From contig JAGEMR010000014.1 in the NCBI GenBank assembly GCA_021030915.1, positions 310,001 through 374,000 on the forward strand: a stretch of 64,000 nucleotides of DNA, written 5' to 3'. The stretch is from Astrothelium macrocarpum (Eukaryota > Ascomycota > Dothideomycetes > Trypetheliales > Trypetheliaceae). The translations under genes and the position numbers were made by a program. Shown here piece after piece: positions 22,344 through 34,915 of this stretch (positions are counted from its first letter, which is position 1; each line of letters opens with the position of its first letter). A model generated the notes under the pieces. The model searched no databases and was not told the DNA's origin. It worked only from the letters and a program-made list of their open reading frames with translations.

Positions 22344-24256
22344 TTGATACAGGACGTAGTTGGCTCGATGAGAGGTCAAGAAGGGATAGACCAGAGTCCA
22401 CAAGGAACAAATAATGATTGTCAGGAAGGGCGGATTCAACGTCGAAATTAATGATTGATATTCGAGACATTGACACTGTTTAGAGGCTTCTTTGCAAGCC
22501 AGCACGGGAAGTAAACGGAAAGGCATACGAAAGGCATCAACGTTCAGCCACACGGGAGAGCTGGACTGAACGTGGAACAAATCAGAATCCAAGGGAATGC
22601 TTTGGCTGATTCAAAGGTTACAAGATCGACCGGCAGTCGCTTGCTTTTGATAAAGAAGAGCATCTTTTCCAAGGCGGAGGTGAAACTCTGAAACAGCAGT
22701 ATACCTCATCAACTTCGGCTACGAATCTCAACAATAGAGATAGACTGAGCTCAAATATAAAGCCAAGGAATCAAACACCGCCTTAGGCGATACCACTTTG
22801 GCAAAATCATCCACTATTGGGTCAGTGGAACAGCAGGAATCTGTCTCTTTCGACGGCTCGTATTGCAACGCAAGGAAACATTGGTTCTCTCGGTAAGTGA
22901 GGCTGCGCAATTGACCTGATGTCTATGTAGTAATGGAAGAGGATAAATTTTGGGTATGAGTAATAGAGAACTCTAGTCGCCGGCGGTTCCAGCAGACTGC
23001 GCCAGTGATTGAATCGTCACATGAGATAGATATACACCATGTGGACGCATGTGGTGGCTGGCGTGTGGTCGGAGGATTTCAGCCACGAGTGCTTGTTTTG
23101 GTGGCGTTTCTGCCATCCAATATCGGTCATTCCGATGGTGCCCCATGCTCGCTCTTCCAATACATGCTTAGGCATCAGGCTCCACAGATATTGCGTACAG
23201 GGCCTGTGAGCTTATTGTAGTGTCGCGGCTTTGCGTCTCTTTTGGGCGCGGGGTACGAATCCGGACAGCGCACTGGCGTTGAATTGAACGTTTAAACCCG
23301 TCCCGACCTTTCAAGGCAGATTGCTCGACGACAGCAGACGTCGAAGGAGTTCGTATCAGAAGAAGCGTAGATGTGAGGTTTACTGCTTGGATTCGGGAGA
23401 TTTTCAATGTGAGTAACTCATTCACAAAGTTTCAACTCTATTGTCTTTCCGTACCATCTACAAAGAGTCAGAATAAGGAGTAGATCTCGAGTAATGCGGC
23501 TGTAATGTCCCGATGCTTCGATCGTCCATCCCACCCTGCCATGTACTCGGATGGATCATGCCGCAGAAGATGGATGTTTCAACGATGATCTGTGCGCGAA
23601 GCCGCCACGACCCACTCACAAAGTCCGAGGGTGTCCGCAGCTGCTGTTCGTGACAAAGCACATAAGGTACCTGTAGGTACAATTAACCCGTGATATAGGT
23701 CCAAAGGGTAAAGGGTCGCTGCAATAGTACCTAATTGCATATCGCCAGCATCGAGCACGAGGCACCCATGCTGGGACAGGCGGCCTGACAGCGTACCTGC
23801 GTAAGCGGCATGTACAATCTTCAACACTTCAACACTCCATCAACGCGCCGGAGATAGAGAGAGATACCAGAATTGGCAATTATCCGATCCAGCACCTTTA
23901 GTGAGATTCCAGCTGGGTTACGGTCCTGCCGCTGTACCAACATCCAGCCCTCCCAAACACGGAATCTGATTGCACGACGATACCGCTTCACGATTCAGCT
24001 TCCTGCCGTCCTCGCGACTCATCTTGCCATCGCCCTCGCAATTCCTTTTGCCATCCTCTTCGTAACGCCTTTTGCCGTTTGTCATCGAATTCTCTTCCGC
24101 CGTCGTCTTCGCAATTCATCATGCCGTTTTTTCCGTCATCTTCGAACTCGCTTTTACCGAACTCGCTTTTACCGTCCTCGCAATTCAAAATGAGCGTGCG
24201 CCCCATCATGGCGATGCTGGCCATACTCAGCCAGACTCGCCGCATACAGTGTCGAC
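22344..24256. other. Intergenic 1.9 kb with degenerate repeat near the right end
   Basis: Separates the BBE pseudogene (minus) from the multicopper oxidase (plus). Nothing recognisable up to about 23980; then the repeat listed separately. It should hold the promoter of the oxidase. Confidence 0.4.
23995..24190 (+). repeat. Degenerate ~24-bp tandem repeat upstream of multicopper oxidase
   Basis: About eight loosely conserved units of the form CTTTTGCCGTCCTCGCAATT run in tandem. Two units near the end share an exact 15-bp block (GAACTCGCTTTTACC). It lies 70-260 bp before the start codon of the oxidase at 24257, in its promoter or 5' leader. Confidence 0.6.
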
Positions 24257-26371
24257 ATGTGGGCTTTTCTACTGCTCTGGGAGGCTTTGCTCGTCTGCTC
24301 GGCTGTCGCTGAAAATGTTTCGTTTACCATCAACTTGACCTGGGAGTATGGCGCCCCAGACGGCTTCAGCAGGGAGATGATTCTCATCAACGGTACCTCG
24401 CCCGGTCCGCCCCTCCTCATAAACCAAGGGGATAACGTCAAGGTACGAATGCGCGCGAAATACGCGCCATGCTTCATTCCACCACTCGTTCTTCCAGGGC
24501 TGACAGCGCCTCGTAGTTCCTGGTCCACAACAACCTGCCGGTCAATACCACCGTCCACTTCCACGGCATCACCCAGCTCAAGACGCCCTGGTCCGACGGT
24601 GTCCCTGGCGTTTCGCAGGAACCCATTCTGCCGGGGGAGTCCTTCCTCTACCAATGGACCGCTGATGACTACGGCACGGTAATTGGTATTCATGATCCAC
24701 CTTGTAACATCCTCTAAACAATCGCAGTACTGGTATCATGGCCATTACCTTTCCGACATTAGCGATGGCCTGTTCGGCCCGATACACGTCAACCCTAACC
24801 CCCAGCAGCCTGTGCCATACAATCTCATTAACTCGTCGCAGACCGAGGTGGCGGCAATGACAAATGCAGCGACTAACCCCCAACTCGTCACGATATCAGA
24901 CTGGGACCACTTGACGTCGACGGAGGTGTTCCAGGCGGAGCTCGATACCAACCTGGACTTGTACTGCACAAACTCGATCCTGATCAACGGACGAGGCAAG
25001 GTGAGCTGCCCGCCGATATCAACGTACATGTCGCTGGCTGCGCCCTCCACGCTACAATACCTGAACGGGCAGAACCTCACCGCGCAGGGCTGCGTCCCTC
25101 CTGGCATCGTCGCGGTCGAGGGCGACTTCCAGTTCAACCTGAGTGCGCTGCCGCCCATACTAGCGTACGAGTGCAACGCGACCAACACTTCCTCATCCGT
25201 TTTCTACGTCAACAGCACCGCCCGCTGGGCCAGCTTCAACTTCATCCTCGGCGCCTCCATACAGACCCCGATGGTCTCCATCGACGATCACGAGATGTGG
25301 ATCTACGCCGCAGACGGCCAGCTTGTGCAGCCGCAACGCGTCGATGGCATGCTCATGTACAGCGCGCAGCGCTACTCGGCCCTCGTCAGACTCAAGGACG
25401 ACCCCGAGTACGACGCGTATACGATGCGCGTCTCCAACGTGGGGCTCAACCAGATCCTCTTCGCCACGGCGCTGGTCTCGTACGCGCCGAGCGGCGACAT
25501 TGTCACCGTCGCGCCAGACTCGGACGCGCTCTTCAACGAGGCCGGCAACGCGACCAACAGCTCCGTCGTCACCCTCGACCCGAGCACCCTCGCGCCGTAT
25601 CCCGCCATCCCGCCCGCGCAGGACGTCAACGCGACGCACATTTACAAGGCCGGTCGCGACGGCGACGGCTGGCGCTGGACTCTAAGCGTAAATCCCCTCC
25701 CCCCTCCCTCTAACTTAATCTTCGAGACCGCAACCCAAGCTCACCTCCAGACCTAGGGCAACATCTCGTACCCCGACTCCGTGACAACGGGGTACCCGCT
25801 CCTGTTCAACCCGAACAGCAGCGCCGGGCTCAACCCCAACCTGACCATCCGCACACTCAACGACACGTGGGTGGACATCGTCGTCCTCACCGACTCGAGC
25901 AGCCAGGACCCCGTGCAGCCGCCGCACTCCTTCCACAAGCACAGCAACAAGTTCTTCATCATCGGCAGCGGCGCCGGGGATTTCAACTACGCCTCCGTGG
26001 ACGAGGCCGCGCAGGCCGAGCCGGCGTCGTTCAACCTCGTCAATCCGCCGTATCGCGATAGCTTCGTGTCGAGTCCCGTCGGTAAGTCCTTTTGCTCTTC
26101 TTCTTTCTTTCCTCTTTGAACGCGCCCCCCCCCCCACCCTTGTCGAGTGCGCAACAGACTGGGGCTGGCTAGCTGGCTAACCGCACCGCTAGCGCCCAAC
26201 ATGGCGACGTGGATCGCGATCCGCTACCAGAGCATGAACCCCGGCGCCTGGTTGCTGCATTGTCATGTGCAGCCGCACTTTGCGGGCGGCATGGCCATGG
26301 TGATGCTCGACGGCGTCGACGCATGGCCCGCCATCCCCGCAGAGTACGGGCCGAATGGCGATGGCATGTAG
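24257..26371 (+). CDS. Multicopper oxidase, pigment-type (Abr1-like)
   Basis: Five exons: 24257-24442, 24517-24678, 24728-25687, 25757-26081 and 26193-26371, 603 aa, phases consistent. A signal peptide (residues 1-18) is followed by three cupredoxin domains. Copper-ligand blocks are visible in order: VHFHGI, YWYHGHY, PPHSFHKHSNKFF and HCHVQPHFAGGM. The axial residue after the last block is Met, as in ascorbate-oxidase-like enzymes and unlike the Leu of the laccase at 34916. The end (MLDGVDAWPAIPAEYG) resembles that of the conidial-pigment oxidase Abr1 group. It likely oxidises phenolics or pigment precursors outside the cell using O2. Many N-glycosylation sites are present. The last intron contains an 11-C run. 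It converges on the Zn2Cys6 gene. Confidence 0.88.
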
Positions 26372-26930
26372 GATTGGGAGATCTCATCACGGGGCGTTGG
26401 GAGTACGGGCTGGGAGTACTGGTTAGGAGTATAGATTGGAAGTAACAAATGAGTGTGTTCTATTGTAGTCTATTGTAGTCTATCTTTAAGTTCTAGTATC
26501 TATAGATTGTTGTGTACTTAAGAAATTGAGATTGAATTTTGCGAAATTCGTTCATGCGCCTTCTAAGCCGTCACAATGCGGTCGCTATGCGAGCACTGGC
26601 TTTGCCTGGGAGCAGGTAGATTCCGATACAATACAATCATTCATTCATTCATTCATTCATTCGTTTATTTAAGCGCGCGTGCGCCGCGGTGTCCATTGGA
26701 TGAGACTCGTTAATTCTAGCTTTCCGGTGCTTGTGACTGGTTCGCCTGCGTGAGCCCATCGCGGCCCGCGTCCTCCCATCGTCGCAATTCTTCAGTAGTG
26801 GCAATCCCTCGTTCTGGAGAGGCAATCCTTCTACATCGGTAATCGACCGTGATGGCGATCTTTGCTCCTCGGCCTAAATCCAGTCCTTCAAAAGGTGGTG
26901 GCGTGGTGGACACGTAGCCAAGCGGAAGCC
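26372..26930. other. Shared 3' region with (TCAT)n microsatellite
   Basis: Lies between the convergent ends of the oxidase and the regulator. It holds a (TCAT)6-7 run at 26637-26662 and otherwise nothing recognised. Confidence 0.6.
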
Positions 26931-29310
26931 TCACAAGTCGCCGAACGGCAAAGTTATCGAGTTGAAGTCGGGGGTTTTGATGGTCGAGGGCATGAAGGGT
27001 GAGAAGAGGACGTTGCTGCCATAGAGATCGTTAGATGAGGGGACGCTCTCGAGGCCGGACGGGGTCGGCTGCTGCTGCTCCTCGAGCAGCGACGCGAAGA
27101 GATTCCAGCCCAGCAGGTCGTCGTTGGCAATTGATGACGAGCCGTTCGACATCGTGTTCTGCAGGCTGTTGGCGAGCGACTGGACAATTTCCTTGGCGGA
27201 GAGGGCGGCCGGGCAGGTGGGGGAGAAGGAATCGAAAACGGCCTGGGCGCGCGTGAGGGATTGGAGCGCCCGCGGCACCACAGGGCTCAGCGAGTTGGCG
27301 TAGACGCAGGCCATGATTGTCAGCGTCGCGTTCCAGTGCAGCTGCAGGACCTCTGACCAACCGTAGAGGACGTCGGATCTGGAGTAGACGGTGAAGACGG
27401 TGTCGACGATTATGCTTGCGTGATGGAGGGCGCTAGCAATGTGCAGCTCTACTTGCGGCTGCTGGGAATCGGATGGGGCGATCATGCCGCTGGCTTCGTC
27501 CGAGTGGGCGGAGCGGAGACGGATGAAGGGACGCTGGATCAGCGTGTATACGTTGTGATAATGGAGCTCTAAGAGCACCCTTTGTCGCAGCAGCCAGGTA
27601 GGTAGGTTCAGGTCGCGATCAAAGTCGAGCATCTCAGTATTGCTGGAACCGTCCCCATACCGGCTCAGTAGCAGCTGTGAAGGTAGCTGGTCGCGCCAGA
27701 CCTCAAGGTTTTGGAGAGCAGACGAGAGGTTGAGGGCGTGACGTTCGAGAGCGGCCGGGGTAGCACCGTCTTCGTCAACGAGATCCGTGGTCGAGACGCA
27801 CGCATCAATTTCGGTCACAATGACGGCGAGATTGGCCAGACGGGTGGAGTATGTGCAAATGTTCATACCCTCCTCGCGATGGTTGGGGGAGGAGACGAAG
27901 CGGGCGAGGGCGTCCTCGGTAGGAAAGGGGCATTTGATGAGGCTTTTCTGGCTGGCGGGGGGCATGTCGAGCTGCAGCGAGCACTGGACATCCAGGGAGA
28001 AGAGCATCCACCACAGTTGCATACGTGCAGTCTTTCCGGCCTCGGGCAGATCACCCGGTGGCGGTCGATGGAGTTTGGCGATGTAGGCTTTACGGACCGT
28101 GATGCCAAGCAGATTGTAGGCGTCCCGGAAAGCATTGCCCTTCATAAGGTAGAGGGCCATGAGAGCATGGCATCGCAGGGCTCCCAAGGTCACCTCTGTG
28201 TTTGTCCTCATGCACTCACGGCAGCGATGGAAGTATTCGAAGCCGGGCCAGGTGGCATCCGGTGAGGCGGCTGCATATGGCTGCTGGAGACCCAATATCC
28301 GGCCGGCAAGGCCAGTGGCATGGCTATGCTGCATGCCCAGAGCGATCATGGAATCGGCCAGGGGGCTTCTTGCCGAATGCTCATCAAACATTGGCGGTGG
28401 TGGTAGGGCGTCGAGCTCGGCGAATTCGGCCTCGCTCATGATCTGCAGGAGCGGGTGGCAGTTGTCCCAGAAAAGGCGGAGATAGTAGCTCCGCTGACTC
28501 TTGAGCAGCGCGTTCGATGCAAGAGAGCGTTCCCCCACAGGGATGGGGGGATGTGGGAGCTGCGGGAAGAGGCAGCCAGCAAGGGCAGAGGTATGTGAGA
28601 AGGCCGGCTGGCCGCTGGCAAAGAAGCTCTGGATGTGAGAGGCGAGGTTGGTATACTCCTTGTGGACATTATCGGGTGGGGTACCTGTCGCCCACGAGCT
28701 CTCCTGGCTCATGCTCATACGAGAGGGGGGGATGGATGGGCTGATCGGGGTGGGAGGAGAAGTGGAGCTGGCAGTGCTGACGCTGTTGCAGCCTCTCGAG
28801 CCGTGATTTGATCGAGGGGGGGCGGAGGACCTAAAATGCAGTGTGAGCAAGCGCGGGCAAGGGCGATCTTGAAGGGAGTACCCACAACGACTCGCATTTC
28901 ATGTGATCGGTGTCGCCATTATTGACTTGAGAGGAGCGAGGAGGGGCGTAGGACACGACACACTTTGCCTTGATGCCGACGCACTGTGCGCAGGGCTTCT
29001 GCTCGCCGCACTTGATACGATGCAGGCGGCAGCGGTCGCAGGCTCTGGCTGTCTTTTGCCGCTTGGCCAAGGGAAGAACGGTGTGTTCGGGGTCGGGGTT
29101 GGAGTCGGCGTCGCTCGCCTTGTGCTTGTTCTTGTTGCTGGCGCGAGCTGGCCTGGAGGCTTTGGTCTGGCCGCGTGCCTTTGCAGGCGTTGCAGAGAAT
29201 CGGTGAAACATGGAGAGAGGTAGGCCTTGGACAAAGGAAGCATGATATGAAGAAGGATGCCAAGTTCTGAAATCTCGCGTTGGCGGTGTAGATGTTTTCT
29301 TGGGGGTCAT
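26931..29310 (-). CDS. Zn(II)2Cys6 transcription factor with fungal_trans domain
   Basis: Two exons, 28886-29310 and 26931-28830, 774 aa. The 55-nt intron uses GTGGGT as donor because only that gives the right phase into the second exon. A basic Lys/Arg region precedes the binuclear cluster ACDRCRLHRIKC-x5-C-x2-C-x6-C at about residues 89-116. The rest includes the fungal-specific regulatory domain (about 250-560), with the FDVQ-type core (WWMLFSLDVQCSL) and the YYLRLFWDNCHPLL entry segment. The C-terminus is acidic and hydrophobic, like an activation region. Such proteins bind CGG-containing sites. Its place between two copper oxidases makes it the best candidate for a pathway-specific regulator; this is inference. 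The first ATG gives an N-terminal extension of ~33 residues before the next in-frame Met, so the start is uncertain. Confidence 0.88.
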
Positions 29311-32278
29311 CGCAAGCTGATTTCCAACATCGACCTCACCGTCCGGTGGATGTCGTATAGTCAGCGTGTCTTTCCAGATCTAGCTTCTGACTGCGATGTC
29401 ATGGATTCCAACAGTTTCATTGGCCCGGTGTCTCCCCGTCGAAGGATGAGACCAACGGCACTATGCAGCGAGAATGACTGGCCGGTGTACATCGGCCGCA
29501 GTAGGTCGGCCGTGATGACCCCACGCTACGCCCACACCAAGTGGAGTCTTTCAAGCCACAGCCGTCAATTCATATAAAGCATGTTGGCCAATCAATAGCT
29601 GCTTCACTGTTTGATACCGTAAATGTTCAGTCAAAACTACTTGTTTGGGTATGAGCTGACTCTCTGCCAAGCCGATTATCGGGATGGTTCAGGCGCTGTA
29701 TGACTGCTTTGTGCGACAAGCAGCCAGTCCCACGCTGCGTGATACGTGACGCGGCCGCGAAGACTCCACACCACGTGACGAGTGGCGCTCTGACGTGCCG
29801 CTGCCCTGTCCCATGCCGTCGGCGCGACGGCGCGTGGCGTCTCGGGTTTAAGGGTCTGACGTGCTCTAGGTACGAACACCCACCGAATAGCTCGAATCCA
29901 TCGAATTCGAACAAATAAATGAATCAGCAAAGACAGCCAGTGCGGAAGAACATCGGACCGAGCCACACACACACACATCCATAGCCAGAGGCGAAATAGG
30001 CAACGAACAAGCTGACAGGGCATCTCGAAATAGCTTGAAAGCGTCAGAACGGCTGGGAAGCTGTCAGAATTCTTTAGGAGCAACCAAGCACCAGTCAAAA
30101 TTGTTGAAATTGAGACAAAAGTCATGAATTGTAAGAGCTAAGTGCTGCAGCAGCGGGAGAAGTGGGCTGTATACGCCAAGACCCATTGTGGCAATAACGA
30201 TCATGCAATCTCAGAACAGCTTCCTCTCAACAAAATTGACTACGAACCGCCCAACAGACGAGATAAACAGCTCAGATCCAGCAGCTGCGTTTGGATGTGA
30301 ACCCAAATCAGGACACTAGCCCTGACTCGGTAAGAGTCGTAGCTTCCAGGAACTCGAATCACGAACACAACCTCGATATCAGCGTGTTTCGAGATGGGAC
30401 CAGTCAATTACTAGCCCAAAGCGATCATTTCTGTAACAAAATCAGACGTCTCAGCTCACGTCGGGTCCACTATCGAGCACCCTATGCTGGTCAGAACCTC
30501 GTGTCGAGTGAATCACGATGTATGTTACCTAATTCGGTTAGAATCACATCAATAGCTGTTGCACAGGCTTGGACAGCTGGAAATGCAACGACTCCTACAT
30601 CTCCTGCCGACTTCATGAGCAACAAAGCCAAACCAGATTAGGAAAGATGACATCTCCACTCATAAGCTGATTTATAGATGGAATCTCATTTATAAGCTGT
30701 TATCGGACAAATCAATCATGTATGTGATCGCTGTTTAGAATCAGCTCTTGAGACGATTTGTCATGGAAGACGGATCTTGTCCGCACTTCTTAGGTTCGGA
30801 ACGGAGATATGTTTGCCCGAATCGATTCACATATGGATAAGGTAACTGGCTTGACTGGCTATTACTGTCACTGTCACTACATAGCTGGACACTCGTTCAT
30901 CAGCAATATCATACTGCTCCAAATCAGTTGCTCTAACATAATTGAATATTGAGCTAATGTTAATGTGGTAACTTCTACTATTTTGCGGACGAATTGTTTT
31001 AGAACATGGACAAAATCTACGGAGATTAAATTCTAAAAAGTATAGTATGTACGACGCTACAGAATTCGGCCAACAAATGGAGACGAGATGAGAGCTTTGA
31101 TATCTTTACAATGCGGTTTCTCACGATTATCGCATCTCTAGATCAAAGCTCCAACTTTATTATGCGAATTGCTGGCTGTCGACGAATGCTTAAGCCAAAA
31201 CTGTGATATAAGCTAGGGGTAGCCGTGATGACACGTGAAGTAGCTTCGTCCCTTGCATTAGAGCTTTGGCATCTGATGAAGTGAGACCCGCTGGAGAACA
31301 GCTCGAGCAGGTCGAACAGCTGAAAAACGAAGCTGAATTCGACGAATTAGCTGGACTTGTACGAACTGTCCGAAACCGAGAGCGAACACGAGAGCGAATC
31401 AGCCAAATCAGACAAGGAATAGAACGAGTGACAAGCTCCGATTACTTGTGTCGGAATAGCGCCGCAGGAGCGCTTTCTGAGAGGAAGGGTTCCTGGCTAA
31501 ATAAAATGAGATGAGATCGGAAGTTCGGAGCTGAGCAGCTAATCTACCTTCTGTACGCGGGAGTAATTCCGAGCCGAACTCGACATACCAGCCACCACCA
31601 CCTCCGAAGCTCAGATTCGTTTCAATTTTAATCAAATTTGATATTTTTTTTTCTGCTGTTGTCAAATTAGTATTAGCTTATTCTGTTATTGATTTTATGA
31701 ATTTTACAGAGGTATTTATCGTGCATTGGGGTTTCAAAGATTGTTAATTTGGTGGTGGTCGCTTGTGTGTCATATTCGGCTCACTCTTACCGCCACGGAT
31801 AGACCCCTTCCCGCTGTAAGGTATGTGGCACTCGACCAGAACGAACAACGACAATGACCACTCATATATGGTCGTTCTACATTACACTGCCAATTTTGGT
31901 AGTCATCTACGTTATGTAGGAAAAGCGACCTCACATCTAGATAAGAACTGCCCCACGTTTTATATTCAAGTCAAGGACGGAAGTGCGATGATTTCCGGGA
32001 TTACCGAAAGGAGTCCGTCTCTCTGTACGACCGTCTGCACAGTTCCGGCGTTGTTTGAGCAGCGAAATGATCAGAGCCATCGACGTCGGTACTGTCAGTC
32101 CCGGTAAGCTCGGTGCGTTGCGTTGGGAAGCTCTGGGCTATATGTGCCATTGGCATCGTCTCTCGCAACCGCCTCAAGCATTGGTAGACATTGCTTCCAC
32201 CATCTCTCTTCTACGAGCCGGATCACCTTTCTCCCATTTCTCGTCACCGTCAGAAGCATAGTTGACCACCACGCAGCC
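29311..32278. other. Gene-poor 3-kb gap
   Basis: The part from about 30150 to 31750 is AT-rich and has many short AGCTGATTT/AAATCAGCT-like words. Two open frames (30291-30641 and 31266-31514) begin without an ATG. The second would encode a charged Glu/Arg-rich peptide (NRERTRERISQIRQ). The stretch reads like worn repetitive DNA but no transposase, reverse transcriptase or LTR could be named. Confidence 0.4.
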
Positions 32279-33951
32279 ATGGTCGGCGTCAGTAAAGTCA
32301 GCAATGGGGACAAGGCCTACCAGCTCCATCTCGTAGTCATAGGTGCCGGTCTCGCCGGCCTTTCAGCAGCAATAACAACAAGCCTCGAAGGCCACCGCGT
32401 CACAGTGCTCGAGAAAGCCCCGAAACTCCAGGAAGTGGGTGCCGGTCTTCAGGTCACGCCAAACGCTACCCGTCTTTTAAAACGCTGGGGTCTCTTCGAT
32501 GGGCTACGCAAACGGGCCGCCGCGCCATCGTCCTTGACCGTTCGCCGGTACGACGGCAGCGTTGTGCTCGCGCAAGAGAACGACTTTCAAGAGAAGATGC
32601 AGGAGCGGTACGACGCGCCCTTTTGGGATCTTCACCGAGCGGACTTACAGGCGGCTCTCGTGGGCCGTGCAATGGAGCTTGGTGTTGACATCCGCCTCGA
32701 CTCTGAGGTGGTCGATATAGACTTCTCCGCAGCAACAGTGACGCTGAAGGGAGGCGAATCTGTGCGTGGTGACGTCCTTATGGCCGCGGACGGTTTGTGG
32801 TCGCGTAGCAGAAGCCTCTTCATGCAGAAGACAATCCTTCCGAACCCGACCGGTGATCTCGCCTGGCGCATCATCCTCGACCTCGAGGACCTGAAAGACC
32901 CGGAGCTCGTGGACTGGGTGTCGAAGCCGACGGTCAATTTCTGGATCGGTCCCTATTCCCACGTTGTCGGCTACTCTGTCAAGGGCGGGAAGCAATTCAA
33001 TCTGGTCTTGCTCTCGCCTGATGATCTTGGCAAAGACTTGAGCCGAGCAGAGGGCAGCCTCGATGAAATGAAAAAGTTGTTTGCAGCGTGGGATCCAGTG
33101 TAAAATCCCTACTTCACTTCTCCACAGACAAAAAGCTGAACTAAAAGAGGCTGATGAAGTTCCTTAACTGCGTGCAGAGTGTGGACAAGTGGAAATTAAT
33201 GCACTGTGAGCTACATCCCAAATGCCACGAAGCTACCCCTGATGAATGTCCAGGTACCACGCTCGACCATTGGAGGAATGATAAGGGTAGCTTTGTCATG
33301 GCGTAAGTTAACATGCGTCCACTTTTCGAACATACATGCGGTCTCTACGCAGTCAACGGTCTCCCTAACACATAGCTCCAGCGGCGATTCCTGCCACCCG
33401 ATGCTTCCCTATCTCGCCCAAGGTGCAAATTCCTCCCTCGAGGACGGCGCGGTTCTCGGACGTCTCCTCGGCCATGTCACGCACCCCGCCGACGTCCCGC
33501 ACGCCCTGAAGCTCTACGAAGACCTGCGGAAGGAGAGGGGTCGCTCCATCGCGCTCGAGACGTTCAAGCAGGTGCGTTCGTCCCCTCGCGCTTGTGCCTG
33601 ATCCTGCCATCATATGCTGACAATGCATCTCCCACCCTACAGCGTCAGGCCTTCCACATGCCGGACGGAGTGGAGCAGCGGCAGCGCGACGCCATCTTCG
33701 CCGCCGCCATGGTCAGCGGGCCCACACCCCCCTTCAGTAGCCGCTGGTATGTCCGAGATCCCCCCCGCCCCCCTCCCTACCTTGTGCTTGGAGATTATCG
33801 AAATTTGTAAGTGCTGACCATCGGCTGGTGGCCCTACAGGACGTGCCCGACCTTTCAGCCTTGGCTCTATGGCTACGACGCATATGCTGATGCCGACCGG
33901 GCGTTTGACGCGACGAGGTTGGAGTCGAAGCTGGAATCGACGAGGCTGTAG
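32279..33951 (+). CDS. FAD-dependent monooxygenase, salicylate-hydroxylase-like
   Basis: Six exons: 32279-33097, 33148-33205, 33254-33302, 33382-33571, 33643-33746 and 33840-33951, 443 aa, all phases matching. Visible motifs: the N-terminal nucleotide-binding GAGLAG (about residues 23-28) in VVIGAGLAGLSAA, the DG-type motif GDVLMAADGLWSRSR, and the GD motif GDSCHPMLPYLAQGAN that holds the FAD ribityl chain. The 48-nt intron at 33206 is needed to reach LMHCTTLDHW; leaving it in adds 16 residues unlike the family. The C-terminus (WTCPTFQPWLYGYDAY) is also typical. Members hydroxylate aromatic acids or polyketide-derived phenols, sometimes with decarboxylation, using NAD(P)H and O2. As the nearest oxygenase to the PKS it is the natural candidate for ring hydroxylation in the pathway. 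No signal peptide; cytosolic. Confidence 0.92.
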
Positions 33952-34915
33952 TCTACAGCGGGGTTCCATGAGGCGTTTGCGTTTGTTGATGATGAATGGA
34001 TGGCGTTTTTTCTACGTAGACTTCATAGCTATCATAGTCTGAATTAGACGAGCGCGTTACGCAAAATCGCCGCAGCCGACTGCACTGCATTATGAAGCCT
34101 TTCGCAACCGTTCATGCTGAAGAAGCAATCTCAAAGTGCCAAGTGTTTCAAACAGTAGATGCCTACGCGGGTCCAAGAACAACTGATGCACCAAAACTAC
34201 GACCCCGCATCCTGCAGAAAAATAGAAAACCCTTCGTAATACGGAAACAAAATGTGGCATCACAATGTTCTACTCATCCCGCTCCATATAGATTACTGTG
34301 GCTGACGATGCATGCACATAAGCAGCCCAAAACTTTTATCTCGCAACGCTTAAAAAAAACAAGGGGGTTCGGAATTAAAAAGATTTTTGTTTTTTCACGT
34401 TTTTTTTTTTTTTAAAAAAAGGGGGGTTTTCGCCAATCCATGTGGTGAGACGTGGGGTGGTAATTGGGGTGTAGCAGTAATTCTTGGAGAAGGCAAACGA
34501 AACAAATCATGGTGCATTTTACAGATGTTAGGTTGAATTTGCAGTATATAATGGCATCGCTCCGTAGAGGCTAAAATTGTTGTGCATCCAATCACTCGGG
34601 CACGGGAGTCTGACAGTTCTTCATTCTACTGCCGCCTCTTACTACGATCGTCTTCTGTTCTTCACCTCCAGGCAGAAACGAATGTATTGATGCTTGGAAG
34701 AAATTCAAATGCCACATGTGAGATGATTGCATTGCACCGTCACGTAAAACACAGCATTAGAGGAGCATTGTACATTAATGAATGCATTTGTTCTAATCAA
34801 CGACTCTATTATACAAAGTTATGCGCAAGCGCGAACACGAAGCGAGACGAACGTCGAGCGTCGATCGCCGTCCGCGGCCAACTCCTTCGATTCATCTCCC
34901 CTCTTCCCTCCCCAA
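33952..34915. other. Shared 3' region with odd homopolymer block
   Basis: Between the convergent ends of the monooxygenase and the laccase. Around 34345-34430 the sequence is a chain of homopolymer runs (A, G, T, A, G, T). Nothing gene-like was seen. Confidence 0.5.

Noticed and set aside
30291..30641. 116-codon plus-strand frame
   Set aside because: Opens with TTG, lacks a good ATG and shows no domain; lies in the worn AT-rich gap.
31266..31514. 82-codon Glu/Arg-rich frame
   Set aside because: Starts with TTG and has no in-frame ATG near its start. I considered a gag-like or coiled-coil repeat origin but could not support it.
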